DNA of 64,000 nucleotides from contig NZ_CAMFKO010000001.1 in the NCBI RefSeq assembly GCF_945957265.1, forward strand, positions 207,043 through 271,042, read 5' to 3'. The stretch's first letter is position 1. The number at the start of each line of letters is the position of its first letter. The translations under genes were made by a program, and so were the position numbers. Source of the DNA: an uncultured Dechloromonas sp. Lineage in GTDB: Bacteria; Pseudomonadota; Gammaproteobacteria; Burkholderiales; Rhodocyclaceae. The notes under the pieces are model-generated. The model made no database searches. It was not told where the DNA came from and saw only the letters and a list, made by a program, of their open reading frames with translations. Of this stretch, positions 48,135 through 56,628 are shown one piece after another.

Positions 48135-49988
48135 CTAGACTATCGATTCAGGTAAATATTCACGAACATATATCCGTAAGCCTTTTTTGACGTCATTTTC
48201 ATCTCTCACAGATGCGCCAAGCCAAATCTCAAGATTGGAATATTCGGTCACAGACAGCGAGTCGGACAAACGTGCGATCCGCAGCTTCGGGTGAGGCGTC
48301 TGCAAGGTGGCCTCGTCGTCGGCCAGCAGTTCCTCGTAGAGCTTCTCTCCTGGCCGCAAACCGGTAAATTCGATTTTCACCTCGTCCTCGGAGAATCCTG
48401 AAAGCCTGATCATGTCGCGCGCCAGATCGACGATCTTCACCGGATCGCCCATTTCCAGAACGAATATCTCGCCCCCCTGCCCCATCAATCCGGCCTGCAG
48501 CACCAACTGCGCCGCCTCGGGAATGGTCATGAAATAGCGCACGATGTCCGGATGCGTCACGGTCACCGGCCCGCCGCTGGCGATCTGCTCGCGGAACTTG
48601 GGGATGACGCTTCCGTTGCTGCCCAGGACGTTGCCGAAGCGGACGATCACGAAGCGGGTCGCCCCGCGATTGTTCACTGCCAGGCACAGCCGCTCGGCCA
48701 GGCGCTTGGTCGCCCCCATGACATTGGTTGGATTGACCGCCTTGTCGGTGGAGATCAGGACGAATTTGCGAACCTGTGCCTCCTGGGCGGCCCGGGCCAC
48801 GGTAAGCGACCCCAGGGCATTGGTGCGCACGGCCTGCCAGGCATTGACGCTTTCCATCAGCGGCACGTGCTTGTAGGCGGCGGCATGGAATACGACAACC
48901 GGCTGCTCGTGGGCAAAAATCTCGGCAATGCGATCCTTGTCCCGGACATCGGCGGCCCACGAGTGGCACTTCAGCAACGGGTGGCTGACGCCCAACTCCT
49001 CGCCAATGCTGTAGAGCGCAAACTCCGACGAATCGACCAGAACCAGCCGTGAAGGCTTGAAGCGGGCAATCTGCCGGCACAGCTCGGAACCGATCGACCC
49101 CCCGGCGCCGGTGACCAGCACCACATTGCCCCCCAACAACGCATTGACGCCGTGATCGTCGAGCGAAACCGCTTCGCGCCCGAGCAAGTCCTCGAGTTCG
49201 ACCTTCCGGATACTGGATACCGACAGGCGCCCGGAGAGCAGATCGTCGTAGGACGGCACCGTCAATACGGTCAACCCGGCGGCGGAAGCCAGCTCGGTTG
49301 CCCGGCGGCGCTGGGAAGGGCGCGCGTTCGGCATGGCGATGATGGCATGCCTGGCACCCAGGTTCGCCGCGATGGGGCCGATGTTCTCTATCGGCGACAT
49401 GATGGGCAAGCCTCTCAGACGCCGCCCCGCTCGACCGGGGTTGTCGTCGACGATGGCCACGGCATACCATTGCCCGCTGCGATGAATCTCCCGCAGCAGG
49501 GAATCCGCCGCCTCGCCAGCCCCGATGATGAGCACGGGCTGGCCGCGCATCTTGGTCGGCCCGTAAAGGCGATGCTCCTTCCAGCTTCGATAGGCGAATC
49601 GCGTTCCACCCATGATGATGGCCAGCAGCAGCGGGTGCAGAACGAGCACCGAACGCGGAATCAAAGGCACCTTGAAGATGGCGACCACCGTCGAAGTGAG
49701 CAAGGCACCGACGAAGACGGCGCTCAACAGATGCTGGAGATCCGCAATGCTGGCAAAACGCCAAAGGCCTTGATACAGGCCGAAAAAGAAAAACAGCGCG
49801 GCAAAGAGCGGCAGCACCCAGAGCAGCGAACCCAATGCGGCCCCCTCGAACTCGGCCGGCATGTCGAAATTGAAACGCAACCAGAAGGCCAGCAGCCATG
49901 CACCGCCGGCAGCGCAGACGTCAAACGAGAAGGCGGCCAGCGTCCGTGGATTCAGGCTGAAAAGGGTCTGTTTTTGTATCTTTTTCAT
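48135..49988 (-). CDS. Membrane-bound nucleotide-sugar 4,6-dehydratase (WbpM/PglF/CapD family)
   Basis: The 617-residue protein has about four N-terminal membrane helices (AAGGAWLLAFWLRFNF, LLWVLPLFAALFFFFGLY and others within residues 15-130), a CoA-binding-like Rossmann segment (PVLIIGAGEAADSLLREIH) and a C-terminal SDR dehydratase domain from about residue 280 (VLVTGAGGSIGSELCRQIARF). The active-site region reads LISTDKAVNPTNVMGATKRLAE, with Thr/Met/Lys in place of the classical Ser/Tyr/Lys, which is usual in WbpM and PglF. It should convert UDP-GlcNAc to the 4-keto-6-deoxy sugar used for QuiNAc, FucNAc or bacillosamine. The initiating transferase is directly upstream in the operon, so it probably makes the first sugar of the repeat. 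Confidence 0.93.
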   Translation of the reverse strand: MKKIQKQTLFSLNPRTLAAFSFDVCAAGGAWLLAFWLRFNFDMPAEFEGAALGSLLWVLPLFAALFFFFGLYQGLWRFASIADLQHLLSAVFVGALLTSTVVAIFKVPLIPRSVLVLHPLLLAIIMGGTRFAYRSWKEHRLYGPTKMRGQPVLIIGAGEAADSLLREIHRSGQWYAVAIVDDNPGRAGRRLRGLPIMSPIENIGPIAANLGARHAIIAMPNARPSQRRRATELASAAGLTVLTVPSYDDLLSGRLSVSSIRKVELEDLLGREAVSLDDHGVNALLGGNVVLVTGAGGSIGSELCRQIARFKPSRLVLVDSSEFALYSIGEELGVSHPLLKCHSWAADVRDKDRIAEIFAHEQPVVVFHAAAYKHVPLMESVNAWQAVRTNALGSLTVARAAQEAQVRKFVLISTDKAVNPTNVMGATKRLAERLCLAVNNRGATRFVIVRFGNVLGSNGSVIPKFREQIASGGPVTVTHPDIVRYFMTIPEAAQLVLQAGLMGQGGEIFVLEMGDPVKIVDLARDMIRLSGFSEDEVKIEFTGLRPGEKLYEELLADDEATLQTPHPKLRIARLSDSLSVTEYSNLEIWLGASVRDENDVKKGLRIYVREYLPESIV

Positions 49989-49994
49989 GCTGCG

Positions 49995-50555
49995 TCAATG
50001 CGAAACGCCATCACTTTTGACGACCTTGAGGGCCGTCAACCAAATGATCCGGAGGTCGAACCAGAAGCCCTGCTGCCGAAGATACTCGACATCGAGCGCC
50101 ACCTTCTGCGGAATGGGCAATTCGTCCCGACCGTTGATTTGTGCCCACCCGGTCAGGCCCGGCTGCAATTCGTGCACCCCGGCCTCGGTACGCAAGGCAA
50201 TCAGGTCGTCCTGGTTGAACAGCGCCGGACGAGGGCCGACGAAGCTCATGTCGCCGACCAATATACTCCAAACCTGCGGCAGTTCGTCCAGGCTTGAACG
50301 ACGCAGAAAAGAGCCAATCGGAGTCAGATGCGCGGCCGGGTTGCTCAGCAGATGGGTGGCGACAGCCGGCGTGCCGACCCGCATGCTGCGGAACTTGGGC
50401 ATACGAAAGATCCGGTTGCGCCGCCCGACACGATCCGACCAATACAGCACCGGCCCCGGCGAGGTCAGCTTGACCAGCACGGCAACCACCAGCAGCGGAA
50501 TGGCGAAGATGCCAACGGCGATCAAGGCCAGAAAAAGATCGAAAAGTCGCTTCAT
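49995..50555 (-). CDS. Initiating sugar-phosphate transferase (PglC/WcaJ C-terminal type)
   Basis: The 186-residue protein is a minimal monotopic phosphoglycosyltransferase, loading a sugar phosphate onto undecaprenyl phosphate. The one reentrant helix is at residues 3-30 (LFDLFLALIAVGIFAIPLLVVAVLVK), followed by FRMPKFRSM, the catalytic SSLDELPQVWSILVGDMSFVGPRPALF (Asp-Glu pair) and PGLTGWAQINGRDELP. It lacks the N-terminal helices of full WcaJ, as in PglC. It overlaps the upstream glycosyltransferase gene by four bases and stands six bases before the dehydratase gene. Confidence 0.93.
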   Translation of the reverse strand: MKRLFDLFLALIAVGIFAIPLLVVAVLVKLTSPGPVLYWSDRVGRRNRIFRMPKFRSMRVGTPAVATHLLSNPAAHLTPIGSFLRRSSLDELPQVWSILVGDMSFVGPRPALFNQDDLIALRTEAGVHELQPGLTGWAQINGRDELPIPQKVALDVEYLRQQGFWFDLRIIWLTALKVVKSDGVSH

Positions 50556-51715
50556 GCCAAACCGTTTGTTTTTGTCAGGAATTGCTCGATGCGCCGGATC
50601 TGCAAGGCAACCACCTGCGCTTCGTCGTACAGGGCCATGGCTCTTTCCCTGCCCCTGGCCCCCATCGCGGCCACCTTGCCGCGATCGCCGGCCAATGCCA
50701 GGAAGGCTTCGGCCAGTGCCTTTGGCGACCGCGTCGGCACCAGCAGCCCCGTCTCACCGGGCACGACCTCCTCGCGAGAGCCGCGGATATCCGTGGCAAT
50801 AACCGCCTTGCCCATCATCATGGCCTCGATGATGGTGCGCGGCATGCCTTCCCGCCATGACGGCAGGCAGAACACATCCATGGCGGCGAGCAGCTCCGGA
50901 ATGTCCTTGCGCGCGCCCGTCGCCACCAGGCGCTTGCCGAGCGCGGCGCCTGCGCGCTCCAGCTCGCTCTCCACGTCGCCGGCATGATCGCTCGCCAGGC
51001 GCTCACCCACCATCAGGATGACGATCTCGGGATGGTTCCCGGCAGCCTCGACGGCGGCCTCGAGAAACTCCATGATCCCCTTCTCGATCACCTGACGGGC
51101 AATGATGCCGATCACGAAGGCATCGCCGGCGATGCCCAGGGCCTGGCGCATGGCGCCCCCATTGCCGATCACCGCGGGATCGAAACGTCGGGCATCGACG
51201 CCATTGCCGATGGCGAGCGTTTCCGCAGCCGGCGAAATGCCCTCCTGTACGGCCGTCTCGGCATCCTCGGCGCTCTGGGTGAACAGCAGATCGGTAAAAC
51301 GGCCGGCAAACCGTTCCAGCGAGACGAACAGGCGACGCTTCCAGGCAGGCATTTCGTCATGGAAGTAAAAACCGTGGGCCGTGTAGATGACGACCGGCAC
51401 GCGCGCGACAAACGCAGCCACCCGGGCGACCAGTGCGGCAACCGGCGTGTGCACGTGCAGGATGTCGAAGCGCTGCCGCCGGAAATAAGCGGCCAGTCGG
51501 ACCACGGAAACCGCATGCCTGAAAACATTGAGGCTGCGCGCAATCGGGATGGTATCGATGGCATAGCCCTTGGCGCGCATCCCGGGGATTTCCGGCCCAT
51601 CCGAACAAACGGAAGTGACTTCCCAACCATGATCCTGCATGCCGTCGATCAAGGGCAGCAGGAAATGCTTGAGCGTGAAATCGACCGCGCAGAGTTGGCA
51701 AACCCTCAAGCCCAT
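50552..51715 (-). CDS. Glycosyltransferase family 4
   Basis: A 387-residue GT-B enzyme of the GT4 type, start ATG 51715. The acceptor half has VCQLCAVDFTLKHFLLPLIDG and DILHVHTPVAALVARVAAF; the donor half has GIIARQVIEKGIMEFLEA and the E-x7-E pair in LPSWREGMPRTIIEAMMMGKAVI. It resembles enzymes that add the second sugar after a PglC-type initiation (PglA/WbpT-like). It overlaps asnB by ten bases and the transferase gene by four. Confidence 0.9.
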   Translation of the reverse strand: MGLRVCQLCAVDFTLKHFLLPLIDGMQDHGWEVTSVCSDGPEIPGMRAKGYAIDTIPIARSLNVFRHAVSVVRLAAYFRRQRFDILHVHTPVAALVARVAAFVARVPVVIYTAHGFYFHDEMPAWKRRLFVSLERFAGRFTDLLFTQSAEDAETAVQEGISPAAETLAIGNGVDARRFDPAVIGNGGAMRQALGIAGDAFVIGIIARQVIEKGIMEFLEAAVEAAGNHPEIVILMVGERLASDHAGDVESELERAGAALGKRLVATGARKDIPELLAAMDVFCLPSWREGMPRTIIEAMMMGKAVIATDIRGSREEVVPGETGLLVPTRSPKALAEAFLALAGDRGKVAAMGARGRERAMALYDEAQVVALQIRRIEQFLTKTNGLA

Positions 51716-53655
51716 CGTCTTCTCCAGGCCTGGTACATCAGCACGTTCCACAGGGCGTATTGCACATTTCGTCCCGACAGGTGTTTTTCCCACATCGCCC
51801 GGATCGGCGCCGGGTCGAGCAGGCCATCCGAGGCCAGTTGATCCGGCGACAGCAGATCTTCCGCCCATTCGCGCAAGGGCCCGCGCAGCCAATGCTCGAT
51901 GGGCACGCCGAAGCCTTGCTTCGGCCGATCGACCATGGTTTGCGGCACATAGCGGTACAGCAGCTGCCTGAGCAGCCACTTGCCCTGGCCATTGCGGACC
52001 TTCTGCTCGAAAGGCAGCCCCCAGGCGAAGGAAATCACCCGTTCGTCGAGAAAGGGGACACGGGTTTCAAGGCTTGCCGCCATCGCCGCCCGATCCACCT
52101 TGACCAGAATATCGTCCGGCAAATAGGTCAGCGTATCGACCGCCATCATCCGCTCGGCATACGACGGCATGCCGGGCCAAGCTGCCGGGTCGGCAACCAG
52201 GGTTTTCGGCTCGCCGGGGTCCCGCATCGGCAGAGCGCCACGCCACTGGCTGACCAACTCGCGATAGAGCGCTTCTTCGGAATCCGCCCCCATCACCTCG
52301 GCCAGCTTGTGCAGTTTGTCGCCCGGGTTGCTAACCCGTAGACGCCCGGGCAACGCCCAGGAACATGCGCCAAAAGCGCTGTTCCAGGCGTCAGCGGAAA
52401 TGCCGGAGAAAATGCCGGCCGCCCCTCGTCGCAGCCCGAGCGGCATCTTGCCAAAGCGCCGCCACAGGGATGTTGCCCAGAAATAACGGTTGTACCCGCC
52501 GAACAACTCGTCACCGGCATCGCCGGAAAGGCAGACCGTGACGTGCTGGCGAGTCAGCGCGCAGACGAGTGCCGTCGGTATCTGCGAGGAATCCGCAAAC
52601 GGTTCGTCATACATGTCGGCCAAACGCGGAATGATGGCGCGCGCCTGATCCGGCGAGACGTAAAGCTCGGTGTGTTCGGTGCCCAGATGGGCGGCAACGA
52701 CCTTGGCGTGTGCCGCCTCGTCGTACGCCCCCTCGGCGAAGCCGATGGTGAAGGTGCGAACCGGCTTGGCACTTCTCGCCTGCATCAAGGCAACGACCAT
52801 CGAGGAGTCGAGCCCGCCAGAGAGCAAGGCCCCCAAGGGCACATCGGCCACCATCTGCTCGCCGATGGCCGAGCCGAGCACCTCGTCCAGTGCATCCATG
52901 GCCTCTGCATCGGACATCGGAGAACGACCGGCGACACGCTGCTGCGCGGTCCCGGCGAAAGACCACCAGGGCTCCGGCTCGCCGAACTCGCCCCGAGCAT
53001 TGACCTGCAGCAGGGTGCCCGGCGGCAACTTGAAAATATTCCGGTATATAGACAACGGCGCCGGCACGTAGCCATAACGCAACATCAAAGCCAGCGAACC
53101 CGGGTCCGTCTGAAATTCCGCCCCCGGAATCGCCCGTAGCGACTTCAGTTCCGAGGCAAAGACAAAGGCATCGCCGATCCGACCGTAATACAAAGGCTTC
53201 TCGCCAATACGGTCGCGAGCAAGCGAAAGCATCCGCTCCCGGCGATCCCAGACGGCGATGGCGAACATGCCGCGCGCCCGTCTTAGTGTCGCTGCCAGGC
53301 CCCAGGCCACGATTCCGGCCAGCAGAACTTCGGTATCGGAATGGCCGCGCCAGGCCGGGGCATGTCCAGCCTGCTCCAGTTCCGCACGAATGCTTGCCCA
53401 GTTGTAGATCTCACCATTAAAAACAACGATATAGCGACCGCAGGCCGAAGACATCGGCTGATGACCAGCCGGCGACAGGTCGAGAATCGACAGGCGACGG
53501 TGGGCAAGCACGATGCCTTCGTCCGCGCCGCCCCATACGTCGCCATCATCCGGCCCGCGATGGATAATGGCATCGGCCATTTGCTCGCCAACTTGACGCA
53601 AGCGCGCCAAGTCACCGCGCCAACCAAGAGAAATTCCCCCTGCTACTCCACACAC
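51706..53655 (-). CDS. asnB: AsnB-type glutamine amidotransferase (asparagine synthetase family) of the polysaccharide cluster
   Basis: The 649-residue protein has an Ntn glutaminase domain and a synthetase domain. The frame is open to 53673, but GTG 53655 is chosen because it gives Met-Cys-Gly-Val-Ala-Gly, placing the nucleophile cysteine at position 2 as the family requires. Visible are IIHRGPDDGDVW, FNGEIYNWASIRAEL and HSDTEVLLAGI, then the ATP-pyrophosphatase loop LLSGGLDSSMVVALM near residue 260 and YLPDDILVKVDRAAMAASLETRVPFLD. In surface-polysaccharide loci such proteins often amidate a sugar carboxylate (WbpS-like) rather than make free asparagine. A uronic acid could come from ugd in this window. 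Confidence 0.9.
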   Translation of the reverse strand: MCGVAGGISLGWRGDLARLRQVGEQMADAIIHRGPDDGDVWGGADEGIVLAHRRLSILDLSPAGHQPMSSACGRYIVVFNGEIYNWASIRAELEQAGHAPAWRGHSDTEVLLAGIVAWGLAATLRRARGMFAIAVWDRRERMLSLARDRIGEKPLYYGRIGDAFVFASELKSLRAIPGAEFQTDPGSLALMLRYGYVPAPLSIYRNIFKLPPGTLLQVNARGEFGEPEPWWSFAGTAQQRVAGRSPMSDAEAMDALDEVLGSAIGEQMVADVPLGALLSGGLDSSMVVALMQARSAKPVRTFTIGFAEGAYDEAAHAKVVAAHLGTEHTELYVSPDQARAIIPRLADMYDEPFADSSQIPTALVCALTRQHVTVCLSGDAGDELFGGYNRYFWATSLWRRFGKMPLGLRRGAAGIFSGISADAWNSAFGACSWALPGRLRVSNPGDKLHKLAEVMGADSEEALYRELVSQWRGALPMRDPGEPKTLVADPAAWPGMPSYAERMMAVDTLTYLPDDILVKVDRAAMAASLETRVPFLDERVISFAWGLPFEQKVRNGQGKWLLRQLLYRYVPQTMVDRPKQGFGVPIEHWLRGPLREWAEDLLSPDQLASDGLLDPAPIRAMWEKHLSGRNVQYALWNVLMYQAWRRRWA

Positions 53656-53769
53656 ACCTGTCACCAAACCCAATATTCTATTTTACAAGGACGCCAATTC
53701 CGAACATCGATCTCGACACCTGATTTATTCACGGGCCAATTTCGCTTCGCAAATGCTATCGAATTAGGC

Positions 53770-54482
53770 TCATTGTCGCTTCGCAATCAATGCCAAATAT
53801 TCAACATAAGCACCGGTACTGTATGTACGGCCAACGCGCTCCACCGAAGTCATTTCAAGGGAGGCTTGCGCATACAAGACACGTGCCAGCGAAGGCGACC
53901 AGAATGAAATGGGACCGTTGTTAGCTAGCGGCATAGACGGATCGTCAATATTTAACAGGGTAGCTGCATCCACGCCAGCAGCAATGCCATGCTCGTACAT
54001 CACCGAATGATCGGATAGTCGATAACTGAAATACTCGCCTTCCGGTTTCAGGACTCGATGAATTTCCCGCAAAGCCACCTGACTGTCTGCAAGATCAAGG
54101 TGCTGCATGCTGACAACATCCACAACCGCATCAAAGAAAGCATTCTCATACGGCAGAACCGTGAAGCTACCTTGTTTGAGATCTGCGACGACTCCCCATT
54201 TTTCAGCCAAGTGAGTCCTGGCTAAGTTCAACCCAGTCTCACTGCTATCCAACCCATATGCCTGCAAGCCTTCCTTGGCGATCATCCAAAGATTGGCACC
54301 AGACCCTGAGCCAATTTCAAGTATCCGGATATATTGACGCTCTTGCATCGGCAGTCCAAAGTAGCGACTCGCCACAAACTGGATGAGAGATTCATTGGGT
54401 AGCTACGTTGCGACCGCATACCTTTTTGTCTGTATTGCGCGTCGAAACAACTGATTGCTTCTTGTAGATGCTGTGTAGTCAT
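53770..54482 (-). pseudogene. SAM-dependent methyltransferase interrupted by a one-base frameshift
   Basis: The gene starts at ATG 54482 (RBS AGGAAT) and reads MTTQHLQEAISCFDAQYRQ to SYP, then goes out of frame at the CCC of 54397-54399. The other frame continues NESLIQFVASRYFGLPMQE and then the SAM-binding ILEIGSGSGANLWMIAKEG, LPYENAFFDAVVDVVSMQHL and IHRVLKPEGEYFSYRL to the stop at 53770. A single missing C in a run of four would restore a protein of about 237 residues. Upstream of the break the main frame has a stop (54403-54405). A GTG at 54375 could give a shortened protein of 201 residues that keeps the SAM motif. The base composition is A/T-richer than its neighbours. It may be a decayed gene, a phase-variable tract or a sequencing error. 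Confidence 0.75.
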
Positions 54483-54544
54483 TATTCCTGCCACCAAAAT
54501 TTTTTGTCATATCGCCATATTACCGCCTACGGCAGCGATTTCCG

Positions 54545-55669
54545 CTATCGAGCAACGTTCTCGAATAGCCCCTGATAGCGATGAGCGACAATTGATATGT
54601 CATACAAATCCAGAATACGCTGTCGCGCCGAAGCCTTCAGACAGAAAAAGTCGCTAGCACCCATAGTCGCAAAATCCAGCCAAGACTTCGCCAACGCCTC
54701 TGCATCTCCAGATGGTGTCACCACCCCCGTGTGGCCCACGATAACTCCACTGTCGCCAACATCAGTTACTGCGCAAGGCAGGCCGCAGGACATCGCCTCC
54801 CCCACGACATTGGGAAATCCTTCGCTGGTCGAGGTATTGGCCAAAACATCGAATCCGTTCATCACAGCAGGAATGTCTCGACGCTGCCCAAGCAACAATA
54901 CTCTGGAGCCAATTCCCGCCGCCTTGAACATTTTCACAAGTTCTTCGTTGTCTTCCGAAACATCGGTTCCGACCAGCACGAAACGCAAACGCGTATTCTC
55001 CTGCGCTGCGATACCTGCGGCTTTCGCGAACAAATCGAATCCCTTCATGCGATGGTATCTCCCTACCATTCCGACCACGAAATCCGACTCTACGAGACCT
55101 AGCTGATCACGAATTTTCTGCCTCGCCAAATCGTCCGGGGCAAATTCTCCGGTGTCGAATCCGTTCGGCAACACCAACCATCGACGCGGTTCATATCCGA
55201 CACGAATATGCTCTTCCATGCCAACGTGCGCATTGGCAACCACCACTGAAGGCACAAACGACAAACGGGCGAGCAATCGAACCAAGACGATATTGCTTCT
55301 TGGCAAATCCTCCGGAGAAAGCTTCGAGCAGCGCAGATTCCACACTAGCGGCACAGAGGGGTAAAAGCACTTAAGCATCACACCAAATAAGTCGGCGTGA
55401 TGCAACCAGGTCATCACAACGTCTGGCTTGAAGGATCCGAACAGTTTCGATGCAGCCCACAAACCACACAGCCCACTCGTAACACCGGAGATACCGAGGG
55501 ATTGGACCGACACCCCCAGAGCACGAATATCCGGCGCCAGAACATCGAGATCGGTCAGGGTCAGGACCATATGCTCGGCTGCCGAGCGATCCGACGCCTG
55601 CAACAGCTTGAGCAGCATCATTTCGGCGCCGCCCAGGCCAAGCCCGGTAATGATGTGGAGAACGCGCAT
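54545..55669 (-). CDS. Glycosyltransferase family 4
   Basis: A 374-residue GT-B enzyme. It starts [23 protein letters not shown], the typical GT4 nucleotide-sugar-independent N-terminal loop, and has VVMTWLHHADLFGVML, VGMVGRYHRMKGFDLFAKAA and the donor-site STSEGFPNVVGEAMSCGLP with both glutamates. It probably adds one residue of the repeat unit; linkage is unknown. It stands 22 bases after the upstream methyltransferase gene. Composition is somewhat A/T-richer at its 3' end. Confidence 0.92.
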   Translation of the reverse strand: MRVLHIITGLGLGGAEMMLLKLLQASDRSAAEHMVLTLTDLDVLAPDIRALGVSVQSLGISGVTSGLCGLWAASKLFGSFKPDVVMTWLHHADLFGVMLKCFYPSVPLVWNLRCSKLSPEDLPRSNIVLVRLLARLSFVPSVVVANAHVGMEEHIRVGYEPRRWLVLPNGFDTGEFAPDDLARQKIRDQLGLVESDFVVGMVGRYHRMKGFDLFAKAAGIAAQENTRLRFVLVGTDVSEDNEELVKMFKAAGIGSRVLLLGQRRDIPAVMNGFDVLANTSTSEGFPNVVGEAMSCGLPCAVTDVGDSGVIVGHTGVVTPSGDAEALAKSWLDFATMGASDFFCLKASARQRILDLYDISIVAHRYQGLFENVAR

Positions 55670-55691
55670 TATCCTTGCCTGCCGAACGACA

Positions 55692-56627
55692 TCAGCGGGA
55701 ACGCTTCAACAACTGGCACCCCGCCCCCAAAACACGCTTGACCCGGCGGCCAAGCCAGATCGTTGGCTGTCCGAGCAGACGGTAACGCCAGCCATGGCTC
55801 GAAAAGCTCAGGTAGGCACGATGTGGGCGTCCTTGGGGACGGCTGCCCGCACCGGAGAGCTTGCGCGCCAGAACCAGAATGGAACCGTGGGTAGTCTTGT
55901 CGGCAAGCACTGCGAAGCCTTCCTGCTCCAGAAGGTAAGTCAGTGAGTCGGCGCTGGGATACCAGGTGTGGGCATACTGCGGGCTGCCGGCACACAGGGT
56001 AGACAACAAGTCGCTCAAGACGACGACAAATAAACCGTTCTCGTCCAGCATCTCCCGGACCCGGCAGACGAAACCGCGTGGATCGGTAATGAAGTAGATG
56101 GCATGCGCGATGCCGACCAGGTCATAGCGGTTGGCGGTATCAACGTTCTCGATTTGCCCGATGGTGGCGCGAATACCGAGTCTCTGATGGAACTCCCGGG
56201 CATTCGGGTCGGCATCGACACCTTCCGCTGTCCAGCCCTTCTCGCCGAACAGTGCAACCGTAGCCCCGAGACCGCAGGCGACATCCAGGAAGCGCCGCGT
56301 ATTGCTCCGCACATGGGGGGCAACGAAATCATAGGTACGCTGAGCCCAGACCCTGCTGGCCTGCAAGCGCCCCTGCCAAACCTCTTCCGTCACCGGGGCG
56401 CTATCGCCCTCGACGCGGTTGCGATCCCAGTAAGCCTGCAATTCGGGAAGTGACGGGGCGGGAAACGGATAAGCGGTACCGCACTGGCGGCACAGGCACC
56501 AGCGATACCCGCTGCTTCGTTTCAGCGTCGCCCTCGATTTTTCATCGACGAAGGGAATCGGCCAGGATGCATGATCGCCGCAGACAGGGCAGGTGACGGT
56601 GCTTTCGGAAGAGGCTAAATGGGTCAT
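55692..56627 (-). CDS. Class I SAM-dependent methyltransferase with N-terminal zinc ribbon
   Basis: The 311-residue protein starts at ATG 56627; a TTG at 56651 would overlap the upstream gene. Residues 12-55 hold two Cys-x-x-Cys pairs (CPVCGDHASW and CRQCGTAYPF), a small zinc site common in this Methyltransf_23 subgroup. The SAM motif is FLDVACGLGATVALFGEKGWTAEGVDAD at about residue 118, then GIAHAIYFITDPRGFV and LDENGLFVVVLSD. The C-terminal 50 residues are basic and hydrophobic (WRYRLLGQPTIWLGRRVKRVL), which suggests membrane contact. Probably O-methylates a glycan residue; acceptor unknown. Confidence 0.85.
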   Translation of the reverse strand: MTHLASSESTVTCPVCGDHASWPIPFVDEKSRATLKRSSGYRWCLCRQCGTAYPFPAPSLPELQAYWDRNRVEGDSAPVTEEVWQGRLQASRVWAQRTYDFVAPHVRSNTRRFLDVACGLGATVALFGEKGWTAEGVDADPNAREFHQRLGIRATIGQIENVDTANRYDLVGIAHAIYFITDPRGFVCRVREMLDENGLFVVVLSDLLSTLCAGSPQYAHTWYPSADSLTYLLEQEGFAVLADKTTHGSILVLARKLSGAGSRPQGRPHRAYLSFSSHGWRYRLLGQPTIWLGRRVKRVLGAGCQLLKRSR

Positions 56628-56628
56628 T

